Shown here: piece by piece, positions 47,220-54,193 of the stretch
How positions within the stretch are numbered: position 1 is the first letter of the stretch
How the letters are laid out: the number at the start of each line of letters is the position of its first letter
Notes under the pieces: generated by a model
What the model was told of the DNA's origin: nothing
What the model saw: the letters and a program-made list of their open reading frames with translations, nothing else
The model's database searches: none
Source: Anaerolineae bacterium
Lineage (GTDB): Bacteria > Chloroflexota > Anaerolineae > Aggregatilineales > J027
Length of the DNA: 64,000 bases
Assembly: GCA_019913005.1 (NCBI GenBank)
Contig: JAIOHL010000177.1
Coordinates: forward strand, 37,165 to 101,164
Direction: 5' to 3'
Made by a program: the position numbers and the translations under genes

Positions 47220-48380
47220 TTAGATTACACGGACCAATGTGCCAACCTCGGCCCAATTAAAAAACCACTCGGCTTCGCTGGTCGGTAAATTCACGCAGCC
47301 ATGACTCATGGGGCGACCAAAGGAGTTGTGCCAATACGTCCCGTGTATCGCGTACCCCTGATAAAAATACATGGTATAGGGCACTTGGGGCAGATAATAG
47401 CCCGGCCCAGCCATGTCATCGGCGGCCAGTTTGACGTAGATATGATAGTCCCCATACACCGTTGGTGTATCGGGCAGACCCGTCGAAACGAGATGCGAAT
47501 GTACCAGCACCCCGTTTTCGTAGGCATAGATGCGCTGATAATCTATAGACACCACGATCTCTTTGCCGATACCTGTCGGGGCAGGCGGAGCATCAGCAGC
47601 AGAGGGAGCGTAGACGCCACCTGCCGGGATAATCAGTTCTTGCCCGACAAAAATCACATCGGGGTTATCCAAATCGTTGAGTGCCAAGATGTCGTCAATC
47701 GAGACGCCGTATTCTTTGGCAATCAAGCCTAATTCCTGACCGCGCTCCACCACATGCACAGTGGTCTGCCCTGAATTGGCCTGTACATTTTCTTGAACAG
47801 GCGGCGCGACCTCAATCATGCTCAAATCCAACACCCCGTCAGCGATTTCCGCGTTTAGGTTGACACGCAGGCGTTCCAACATCACCGGAATTTCAATCGC
47901 CCGACCATTTTGGGCCGGACTCGTAGAAGCCGGGATATTGGCAAGGTCGCTGAGATAGATAAAGCCGTTCTGGGCTTGAACCAAATCCACTGTGTAATAC
48001 GGCTGCACGTTTTCACCCGCGCTGGCATTTCGGGCCGCGTCCAGTGTGGCATCTACATTGATGTTGATGCCCAAATGCGCTAGTTGCAGTGACCAACTGC
48101 GTGTGCCATCGGTCAGCAGCAGCGGTTGGGCCGGAATGTTTTGAGACAGATAGGTTTCCGCCTCATTCGACGACATACCACCTACTGGCAGTCCTGCCAC
48201 CGTGACATTACCCGCAATATCGTCTTGGTTTAGATAAAGAATGACCCCCACCGCCAAAAGTACCAATAGCAAAACTGTTCCCATCACCACCGCGCCCGCC
48301 ATCAATAACCATGCGGTTGAATTGGGGCGTCGAAGGGGTGGGTTTGAAGGAGTCGAGGCTGGATGAGGGATGATATTCAT
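47220..48380 (-). CDS. L,D-transpeptidase (YkuD) with LysM and PG-binding-like domain
   Basis: A 386-aa membrane-anchored enzyme. A helix at about 27-52 is followed by a PG_binding_4-like region (VTVAGLPVGGMSSNEAETYL). Next come a LysM repeat (about 206-250, GQELGLIAKEYGVSIDDI) and a YkuD domain (about 268-386). The active-site motif is split as HGTYWHNSFGRPMSHGCVNL, with Cys as nucleophile. It cross-links peptidoglycan 3-3 or anchors proteins. It converges on folC with 10 nt between the stops. Confidence 0.93.
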   Translation of the reverse strand: MNIIPHPASTPSNPPLRRPNSTAWLLMAGAVVMGTVLLLVLLAVGVILYLNQDDIAGNVTVAGLPVGGMSSNEAETYLSQNIPAQPLLLTDGTRSWSLQLAHLGININVDATLDAARNASAGENVQPYYTVDLVQAQNGFIYLSDLANIPASTSPAQNGRAIEIPVMLERLRVNLNAEIADGVLDLSMIEVAPPVQENVQANSGQTTVHVVERGQELGLIAKEYGVSIDDILALNDLDNPDVIFVGQELIIPAGGVYAPSAADAPPAPTGIGKEIVVSIDYQRIYAYENGVLVHSHLVSTGLPDTPTVYGDYHIYVKLAADDMAGPGYYLPQVPYTMYFYQGYAIHGTYWHNSFGRPMSHGCVNLPTSEAEWFFNWAEVGTLVRVI

Positions 48381-48630
48381 ATACTGTGTTATTCGATGTT
48401 ACGATTTTGCTCCACTAACGATACAGTCTACTATTATAGACGTAACCAGCGATGGATGTGCGCCGCCTGCCCGCCCACCGATTTCCCTACGCCTCATGAT
48501 TCATAATATAGAGGTTTAGGCTTTTTTAAACTTCTTGACACAAAACAAACGTTCTGTTACCCTGTAATAAACCAAGAACAAGTGTTTTATCGCTTTGTGG
48601 CTATTGGAGATGTTTTTTGGGAGGTGGCCG

Positions 48631-49581
48631 ATGGGCGCACGACAGTTACCATTGTTTGAATCAGCCAACGGGCGTGAACATCGTCTGACTGGTCGCAGCA
48701 CACTTGCCGAAGCCGTAGTGCCATTTCAAGCCTATTTACGCGGTGAAGGCAAAACCCAAAACACCCTTATCAGTTTTACGTCGGATATGCGCGTGCTGAC
48801 CGAATTTTTCGGGCCAGATATGGCGCTTGGCAAGATTAGTACCGCACGCCTGAATGAATTTTTGCACTGGCTGGAGCACGGACGCGGAATTCCATGCAGT
48901 CGCAAATCCTACGCTCGGCGTGTGACGACCCTCAAGGTCTTTTTCAAATGGCTGCAAGAAGATCAAGTCCGCCGTGACAATCCTGCCGAGCCAATTTTGC
49001 AGCGGTCTGGCCCTGCACCCTTACAAGCGATCTTGACCGAAGCCGAAATCGAGCAGATGCTGGTCTATTGTGAATCGTTGGCCTATGCCGAAAAACCCGA
49101 TTCGCGCCCCTATGTCCTGTTTAAACTTTTGCTGGATACAGGGATTAAAAAGAGCGAAACGGTGCAAATGACTACTGAGGATATTGAGCGCACTAACCCG
49201 CGTCAGCCTATGCTCGTCATCGGTCACAAAAATCGCCAAAACATCTTTCAAGAACGGCGTGTTCCCCTCGACCCCACTTGGCCCGTGATGTTGGAACGTT
49301 ATCTAGCCGAACATAAACCCAAAGGCGGACGCATCTTCGACTGTACCGCCCGCAATTTGGAATATGTGCTCACCGATACGGCGAAGGCGGCAGGGATTGA
49401 ATCGCGCATGTCGTTTGAAACCCTGCGTTGGACATGTGCTGTGCGAGATTATCGAGCGGGAATGGGCCTTGAAACCCTGCGCGAGAAGATGGGCCTCAGC
49501 AAAATTAGCTGGCGCGAGACGAGCCAGAAAATTATGAGGCTGGCGGCAGGGGAGACGATGGAAGAACTGGTTGAGGATTAA
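48631..49581 (+). CDS. tyrosine-recombinase-fold protein lacking catalytic residues
   Basis: The ATG at 48631 has GGGAGG 6 nt upstream; the frame is open 12 codons further up. The 316-aa product has a SAM-like N-terminal core-binding domain (about 35-125, VPFQAYLRGEGKTQNTLISF) and a C-terminal domain laid out like XerC/XerD. However, the first catalytic Arg position reads DTGIKKSETV (Lys), the box-II HxxR reads FETLRW (Glu for His), and no LGH...Y box is present; the equivalent region is MGLSKISWRETSQKIM. It is therefore probably a DNA-binding, not strand-exchanging, protein. It overlaps the convergent RimI-like gene by 50 nt. Confidence 0.78.
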   Translation: MGARQLPLFESANGREHRLTGRSTLAEAVVPFQAYLRGEGKTQNTLISFTSDMRVLTEFFGPDMALGKISTARLNEFLHWLEHGRGIPCSRKSYARRVTTLKVFFKWLQEDQVRRDNPAEPILQRSGPAPLQAILTEAEIEQMLVYCESLAYAEKPDSRPYVLFKLLLDTGIKKSETVQMTTEDIERTNPRQPMLVIGHKNRQNIFQERRVPLDPTWPVMLERYLAEHKPKGGRIFDCTARNLEYVLTDTAKAAGIESRMSFETLRWTCAVRDYRAGMGLETLREKMGLSKISWRETSQKIMRLAAGETMEELVED

Positions 49582-50038
49582 GGCGTTTTTCCATTTCGAT
49601 GCCATCTTCGCCATCTCGATAGTAGCTGCGACGGCGGCGTAATTCGGTATAGCCTGTTTCGGCATACAGAGTATAGGCCGCCATATTCCCTGCCCGCACC
49701 GTTAGGCGAATACACTCAGCCTGCAACTCGCGCTCACACCATTGCAGTAAAAACCGCCCCAACCCTTTGCGTTGATATTTTGGATTTACCCCTAACGTGA
49801 TAATCCACCCCGAACGCCCCATGGTGCCCACCGTGCCAGAAATAAACCCAGCCATCTCGCCATTCGGAGCGATCATTTTAAAATTCCGGCTAATGGGAGC
49901 CAAAATCAACATCACGATTTCTAGTAGTGGATAGGCATCTTGCGGAAATACCATCTTTTCCAATTGGCGGATTTTCCAAACATCCTGGAGAGTCGCCCGC
50001 TGCAATTGGTAATCTCGGTAGGTTGCCAGTGAATTCAT
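49532..50038 (-). CDS. RimI-like GNAT acetyltransferase
   Basis: A 168-aa protein: WIITLGVNPKYQRKGLGRFL carries the acetyl-CoA loop and NMAAYTLYAETGYTELRRRR the motif with Tyr common to RimI (ribosomal protein S18 alanine acetyltransferase) and relatives. No S18-specific evidence exists here. It lies 4 nt after the membrane coiled-coil gene in the PspA cluster and overlaps the recombinase-fold gene on the other strand. Confidence 0.83.
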   Translation of the reverse strand: MNSLATYRDYQLQRATLQDVWKIRQLEKMVFPQDAYPLLEIVMLILAPISRNFKMIAPNGEMAGFISGTVGTMGRSGWIITLGVNPKYQRKGLGRFLLQWCERELQAECIRLTVRAGNMAAYTLYAETGYTELRRRRSYYRDGEDGIEMEKRLNPQPVLPSSPLPPAS

Positions 50039-50042
50039 GGAA

Positions 50043-50867
50043 TTAGGAAACGGCGTACATCCCCGTCGCCTGCACTTCTTCGAGGGCTTCCAAAGTGTCC
50101 TTCAGCGACAACACTTCATCCACAATTTCTTGGCGCAATCGGTTGGTGCTGCGTCCATCAATGCTCTTGGCATCTAGCAATTGAATCTGGGTGTAAATCG
50201 TGCCCAATGCGGCAAGGGTGTTATCCAACTGCACATCAGCCCGTTTGACATTGGCTTCCAAATCTCGCAAATGACTCAATTGCAATTCTTTGCTGCGAAT
50301 AGCGTCCCGCAGTTCAGCCTTGACCCGTTCGTCTTGTTCTTTGTCCAGCCGAAGCCTGAGTGACTGTAATTCATTTGGTACACGCACGCGGTCACGGCTG
50401 ATAATATCGCTTGATTCATAGTCATCAATCCGCCGGGCCAATTTGAAAACCTGCTCCAACCAATGATTGACCTCATCGGCGGTGCTTTCAATTTGCAGCC
50501 GCATCGCCCCACCGCGTGTTTGGGCCAATGCTCGAATGTTTTCTTGATATTCAAGCGCCTGTGCCACCCGCTGACGGGCATGATGGTTTCGTACTTCGTT
50601 TATATCGTATTGTTGGGCAAAAATCCGTTCTACTGCCTCAGCGTTTTGCTGGGGATCACTGACCGTCGCCAGCACAAAAATCAGTTCGGCCACCGCGCCA
50701 AACGCTAACCAAATGGCTGAGGTCACGCCTAAAAAACTGATCCCCAAAATCCAACACATCACCGCAAGCGCGATGATGGTCAGGCTTTGGGGCTTGCTTA
50801 CGGCATTTAAAAAGATGGCACTTTGCGCCCGCTGCCGAATAGAATCACGAGTAGGATTAGATGACAT
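50043..50867 (-). CDS. membrane protein with long coiled coil, partner of PspA
   Basis: A 274-aa protein with two adjacent membrane helices near residues 28-70 and a long helical, charged region (about 95-270; LRLRLDKEQDERVKAELRD) predicted as coiled coil. No known family is recognised. It is 8 nt downstream of the PspA-like gene, so the two probably work together at the membrane, with this protein perhaps serving as its anchor (inference). Confidence 0.75.
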   Translation of the reverse strand: MSSNPTRDSIRQRAQSAIFLNAVSKPQSLTIIALAVMCWILGISFLGVTSAIWLAFGAVAELIFVLATVSDPQQNAEAVERIFAQQYDINEVRNHHARQRVAQALEYQENIRALAQTRGGAMRLQIESTADEVNHWLEQVFKLARRIDDYESSDIISRDRVRVPNELQSLRLRLDKEQDERVKAELRDAIRSKELQLSHLRDLEANVKRADVQLDNTLAALGTIYTQIQLLDAKSIDGRSTNRLRQEIVDEVLSLKDTLEALEEVQATGMYAVS

Positions 50868-50875
50868 GGGTATAC

Positions 50876-51556
50876 CTACTCAGAAATCCCTAAGCGTTTG
50901 CGGCGTTCTTCCAGTTGAAGCTCAATTTCGCTTTGCCCGATGACATCCTCTACCTGATTTTGCAGGCGGCTGGATACCATATCGGCTTCAGCCTCGACTT
51001 TATCCAACCGAGCATAAATCTGGTCGGCGAGGCGCTTGATGTCTTCATCCCCGATACCTGCCAAGTCGTCAATACTGCGGATAGATTTATTGGTCAACTG
51101 CTTAGCTTCGGTTAATTCAATCAGGGCTTTGAGTTGTTCACGCTGCTGCTGAATTGCCACCAAACGGGCTTCCAGCTTCAGGCGGGCATCCATGATCTTG
51201 CGATATTCTTCTTCTTGCCCGCGCCATTGGTCGTGATATTCCTGTGCAATCTGGCGTTTGTTATTGAGGTCGGTTTGTGCCGCCAACGCCAATTCATTCT
51301 TGCCCTTCACCAGCAAAGTATCAATGTCGCGGTCAAGTTTTTCGACCTGCGCCATAAACTCATCATACTTGCGTTTGAGGGTTTTGACCGTGCCGCCGAT
51401 GGTTGCCGCCGTGTCTTCCAATTCCTCAAGATTAGTTTCCGCCTGCCGGATATATTCATCCATGACCTTCAATGAATGGGTCTCCAATGCACGGTCTACC
51501 ATTGAATGAAGATTCGCAGAAATCAAGGTGTTCACTTTTTGCAGCACAGAGGCCAT
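50876..51556 (-). CDS. PspA/IM30 family protein
   Basis: A 226-aa all-helical protein starting with an amphipathic segment (VLQKVNTLISANLHSMVDRA). It continues with the PspA coiled coil (MDEYIRQAETNLEELEDTAA, EYRKIMDARLKLEARLVAIQ). The size matches PspA/Vipp1, which form membrane-remodelling ESCRT-III-like assemblies under envelope stress. It is upstream of the two-helix coiled-coil gene and downstream of the hybrid kinase, which may control its expression. Confidence 0.88.
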   Translation of the reverse strand: MASVLQKVNTLISANLHSMVDRALETHSLKVMDEYIRQAETNLEELEDTAATIGGTVKTLKRKYDEFMAQVEKLDRDIDTLLVKGKNELALAAQTDLNNKRQIAQEYHDQWRGQEEEYRKIMDARLKLEARLVAIQQQREQLKALIELTEAKQLTNKSIRSIDDLAGIGDEDIKRLADQIYARLDKVEAEADMVSSRLQNQVEDVIGQSEIELQLEERRKRLGISE

Positions 51557-51651
51557 TTTAAACCCTTCTCACTCCCAATAATGCTTGAGGATCAATCTAT
51601 GCACCTAGTACGCAGGGCAATATCCAAAAGTTGCATTTACATATCGTTCTG

Positions 51652-52815
51652 TTAGTTGCGTTGGGCAGGCAGCAACACCAATACACTTGTCCCGGAGCCG
51701 GGGGTACTTTCCACCACCACCTCGCCATTATGCGCCTGTACAATGCCTTTGACAATTGCCAAACCAACCCCACCGCCCTGATCTTCGAATTCCTTGCGGT
51801 TAATCTGATAGAATACATCAAATATCTTGGCGACTTCTTCCGGGGCAATGCCGCGTCCGGTGTCGGATATTTCAAAACACACACATTCCTGTGCTTGTTC
51901 GCCATCTCCAACCAGCATCGGCATTACACGCACCACAACCTGATTAAAGGCTTGGTCTTTGCCAAAATAATCCCGATCTCTCCCAAATTTTAGGGCGTTG
52001 TCCACAAGCGCCTGTAATGCCTTCACAAAATGATCGTGATAAATTTGAGTTGGTGGAGTATCAGGGTCAACTTCAACCTTCAATGACTGGCGGGTAGCGT
52101 CCAATCGCATCCTAAAAGGGTCGGTGACTTCAGCCAGCAGCGTTGCATAATCTTTGATGACGATACGATGCAGATTAAAAGCATCCACCGCTTCGCCGGT
52201 CTCAATTTCTACCAACATAATAAAATTTTCAACAAGCCGACGTAGCCGAGAAGCCCCTTCATCAATTCCCACCAAATAACGGCGTAGGGTTTCGGCGCTC
52301 AAAGCGTCGGCATCCTGCTTGAGCATCTCATTATAGGCCACCACATAGGTCAGCGGGGTGCGAAATTCGTGATACAGCATTTCTAAAATCCGCTGTTTGA
52401 GGTTCAGAATTTCGCTTTCATGCTGTTGGCGTAGTTGACGATGCCGTTCTAATTTGGAGGACACCGCAATGCGCAGATCGTCGGGGCCAAAAGGCTTGGT
52501 GACATAATCATCCGCCCCCAGTTCTTTGCCCTTATTGGCATCCGATCTTTCACCTTTGGCCGTCAAAAAAATAAAGGGGATTTTGTTCCAGAGGGCTTTC
52601 CCGCGCACTTCCCGCAATAAGTCGTAGCCATCCATGCCCGGCATCATTATGTCAGAAACAATCAAATCAGGCAGTTCTTTTTGTTTGCGCAGTACGTCAA
52701 GGGCATTATTACCACTACCAGCAGTGAGAACCTGATAGCCATCGAGTTCAAGAATGTCTTTTATCCCTTCCATTAAATAAAAATCATCTTCAACCACTAA
52801 AATTTTTACTGGCAT
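51652..52815 (-). CDS. hybrid response regulator-histidine kinase
   Basis: A 387-aa cytoplasmic protein. A receiver domain at about 1-120 has acidic pair VVEDD, phospho-acceptor Asp in LIVSDIMMPGMDG, Thr in FLTAKG and Lys in VTKPFG. HisKA follows at about 145-210 with MLYHEFRTPLTYV (His phosphorylation site). HATPase_c lies at about 250-385 with the N box NALKFGRD, G1 DTGRGI and G2 GGGVGLAIVKG. A receiver before the kinase, with no sensor domain, suggests it receives phosphate from another kinase. The start at 52815 gives the compact receiver; the frame is open another 30 codons upstream. Confidence 0.9.
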   Translation of the reverse strand: MPVKILVVEDDFYLMEGIKDILELDGYQVLTAGSGNNALDVLRKQKELPDLIVSDIMMPGMDGYDLLREVRGKALWNKIPFIFLTAKGERSDANKGKELGADDYVTKPFGPDDLRIAVSSKLERHRQLRQQHESEILNLKQRILEMLYHEFRTPLTYVVAYNEMLKQDADALSAETLRRYLVGIDEGASRLRRLVENFIMLVEIETGEAVDAFNLHRIVIKDYATLLAEVTDPFRMRLDATRQSLKVEVDPDTPPTQIYHDHFVKALQALVDNALKFGRDRDYFGKDQAFNQVVVRVMPMLVGDGEQAQECVCFEISDTGRGIAPEEVAKIFDVFYQINRKEFEDQGGGVGLAIVKGIVQAHNGEVVVESTPGSGTSVLVLLPAQRN

Positions 52816-53015
52816 AGTAATTGTTCTGGTAGCATCGCCCTCCGCGAAACTACCCATCCTTTCTCTCCGACTCACTGACAGATGTGGTGTGTTTCTCAGT
52901 CCCATTTTAACTCAAATGATACAGCCTTGAAATATCGCGGGTCAATAAGCCATGAGGCCCATGATGGGGTTACTAAAGGCATAACTTTGGCAGTGGATTG
53001 TGGGGTCGAGCGGAA

Positions 53016-53120
53016 GGCACGGGCAAAGGGGACGCTGTGGGATATATCTTATTATGAGATATGGAGGGAGAGTGCTTGGCCCTCACAACCACCGATAACC
53101 CACCTCTATCGGCCCGCGCC
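53016..53120 (-). ncRNA. Y RNA-like unit B (distal end of the array, no clear tRNA-like module)
   Basis: The terminal stem GGCGCGGGC/GCCCGTGCC closes the unit. The 5' strand on the minus strand continues CCGATAGAGGTGGGTTATCGG, the pattern of the Ro-binding stem of Y RNAs (written here in parts: CCGATAGAGG and TGGGTTATCGG). The 3' strand has CCCACAGCG then CCCCTTTGCCC. The insert lacks the TTCGA T loop of the neighbouring units and instead has an ATATCT/GAGATAT hairpin. It is 26 nt from unit C. Confidence 0.65.
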
Positions 53121-53146
53121 TCATATCTATCAACATTTTATGGTGA

Positions 53147-53293
53147 GGCATGGGCAAAAAGGGTGATATGGGAGAATGTCATTCCCCTTTGCCACTCGGG
53201 ACATCCCGTGCAGCATCCCGCACAGGAGAGGGACTCGAACCCTCGAAGGCATCCACCAAATGATCCGATAACCCATATCTATCGGCCCATGCC
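53147..53293 (-). ncRNA. YrlA-like Y RNA, unit C, tRNA-like module with class-II-type D arm
   Basis: The terminal stem GGCATGGGC/GCCCATGCC is perfect, and the inner stem GATATGGG/CCCATATC is perfect. Between them, on the minus strand and in this order, come a T arm (GAGGG, TTCGAGT, CCCTC), then an acceptor-like stem TCCTGTGC/GCACGGGA closed by an 8-nt loop, then a D arm (TCCC, GAGTGGCAAA, GGGG). The order is circularly permuted relative to a tRNA. The D arm resembles tRNA-Leu/Ser. A 105 to 160-nt size and this layout match YrlA RNAs, whose tRNA-like module replaces the anticodon arm by the Y stem. Confidence 0.85.
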
Positions 53294-53314
53294 ATTACAA
53301 TCAAATCTGAGGGT

Positions 53315-53442
53315 GGTACAGGCAAAGAATCGTGTCTGGTAAAAGCTCTATCCAATTAAGCTACTGATACCGAAGCATCAGGCAGGACTCGAACCCGCAC
53401 CCCATCGTTGGAGACGATAACCCAGTCACAGCGGCCCGTACC
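53315..53442 (-). ncRNA. YrlA-like Y RNA, unit D, acceptor stem closed by TTCG
   Basis: The outer stem is GGTACGGGC/GCCTGTACC. On the minus strand the unit continues CGC...TGGGTTATC, then the T arm GCGGG-TTCGAGT-CCTGC (plus 53382-53398). The acceptor strands CTGATGC and GTATCAG follow, paired over 7 bp and joined by a TTCG tetraloop (53364-53381). The D arm is GCTT-AATTGGATA-GAGC (53345-53361). The D loop carries the GG that docks with the T loop in tRNA. The order is permuted, and the anticodon arm is replaced by the Y stem. Confidence 0.88.
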
Positions 53443-53465
53443 ACTTTATCCGATTTATGTGAGAG

Positions 53466-53626
53466 GGTGTGGACAAAAGGGGCGACATTGGAAATTTGTT
53501 CCTGCTATCGTCCACTCAGCCACAGTATTGAGTCACCCCAACACCGGAAGGATTCGAACCTTCGATAGAGTAACAGACCCTATAGGGGGAAGTCAGCCCG
53601 ATAACCAATATCTATCGGCCCACACC
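53466..53626 (-). ncRNA. YrlA-like Y RNA, unit E, with long variable-type arm
   Basis: The outer stem is GGTGTGGGC/GTCCACACC. The 5' strand holds CCGATAGATATTGGTTATCGG in Y-type order, with a CCAATGTCG partner. A hairpin-rich stretch (CCCCCTATAGGG) sits where a long variable arm would be. The T arm is GAAGG-TTCGAAT-CCTTC, the acceptor-like stem CGGTGTTG/CAATACTG (8 bp with G-U pairs) and the D arm GCT-GAGTGGACGAT-AGC. This is the longest unit (161 nt). Confidence 0.82.
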
Positions 53627-53653
53627 CATTTTGCTATTCGATTGTTAAAAACC

Positions 53654-53786
53654 AGTGCGGACAAAAAGGTGCATATGGGTAAACCTTCACCAGTTGCCTA
53701 GTGAAGTCCCGCCACCATGAGTTTAGGGGTGGCGGTCTGGAGTCGAACCATTGTTAACCGATAACCCACACACGTCGGCCCACACC
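53654..53786 (-). ncRNA. YrlA-like Y RNA, unit F
   Basis: The outer stem is GGTGTGGGC/GTCCGCACT, with G-U pairs. The 5' strand reads CCGACGTG then TGTGGGTTATCGG. The T arm is short (TGG-TTCGACT-CCA), the acceptor-like stem CCGCCACC/GGTGGCGG is a perfect 8 bp, and the D arm is CTTCAC-TAGGCAACTG-GTGAAG with GG in the loop. The 3' strand has CCCATATGCACCTTTTTGTCC in parts. The gap to unit E is 27 nt. Confidence 0.82.
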
Positions 53787-53806
53787 GATTGTTCAGCATT
53801 TTGGAA

Positions 53807-53933
53807 GATGCAGGCAAAGGAGCGTATCTGGAATCGCGCTCTGCCATTGAGCTACAGATTCAGTTGAATCTGGTGGGAGTCGAACCCACACCTCGTCGTC
53901 CCGAACGATAACCCAAACACAACGGCCCACATC
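53807..53933 (-). ncRNA. YrlA-like Y RNA, unit G, best tRNA mimic of the array
   Basis: The outer stem is GATGTGGGC/GCCTGCATC. The Y-type 5' strand contains TTTGGGTTATCG. The T arm is GTGGG-TTCGACT-CCCAC (plus 53873-53889). The acceptor-like stem CAGATTC/GAATCTG is a perfect 7 bp with an AACT loop (53855-53872), and the D arm is GCTC-AATGGCA-GAGC (53838-53852). All three arms are canonical in size, in permuted order. The gap to unit F is 20 nt. Confidence 0.88.
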
Positions 53934-53948
53934 TTCAGATATTCAATT

Positions 53949-54012
53949 TTGAGAGTTTCGGAATGATAGCGTCTGAGCAGACCGAAATCTACGAAGTCAC
54001 CATCACTCTCAA
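53949..54012 (-). other. structured spacer between minimal Y RNA and the array
   Basis: Nested inverted repeats TTGAGAGT/ACTCTCAA (53949-53956 and 54005-54012) and TTTCGG/CCGAAA (53956-53961 and 53982-53987). A further hairpin CTTTCTT/AAGAAAG lies at 54047-54063. The motifs of the Y stem (GGGTTATC) are absent. It may be a processing structure in the polycistronic transcript or a diverged unit. Confidence 0.4.
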
Positions 54013-54114
54013 CTCTGCCGCATAAAATTTTGGTTAAGCCTGCCTTCTTTCTTGCCAAGAAAGCGCATCGGGCTATCAAACCAACATTTCTTGTGGCCAA
54101 TTTTGGTGATAGGT

Positions 54115-54179
54115 GGTGTGGGCAAGTTGCCGTAAATGGGGTCATTTCAGTTGATAACCCATTTACTCCGGCCCACACC
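54115..54179 (-). ncRNA. minimal Y RNA, unit I, directly downstream of rsr
   Basis: A 65-nt unit with the perfect outer stem GGTGTGGGC/GCCCACACC (extended by T and A on each side). After CCGGA comes the inner stem GTAAATGGG/CCCATTTAC, also perfect, and TTATCA follows the inner 5' strand as in Y RNAs. The loop is only about 17 nt, so there is no tRNA-like module. It begins 15 nt after the rsr stop and would be cut from the rsr transcript. Confidence 0.82.
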
Positions 54180-54193
54180 AATTTTATTTTACG

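Noticed and set aside
48535..48568. Promoter TTGACA with TGTTAC/TGTAAT before the recombinase-fold gene
   Set aside because: Spacers would be 15 or 22 nt, and neither is convincing.
53016..53933. CRISPR-like array (recurring GATAACCCA...CGGCCCA blocks)
   Set aside because: The repeats vary, come as paired complementary blocks enclosing tRNA-like arms, and spacer lengths do not fit CRISPR. They are better explained as Y RNA stems next to rsr.
53147..53933. Ordinary or degenerate tRNA genes on the minus strand
   Set aside because: T arms are present, but the D arm comes after the T arm, the acceptor strands are joined by a short loop, and there is no anticodon arm.
53852..54181. 109-codon minus-strand ORF
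   Set aside because: It overlaps Y RNA units G and I and the structured spacer, lacks a ribosome binding site and resembles no known protein.
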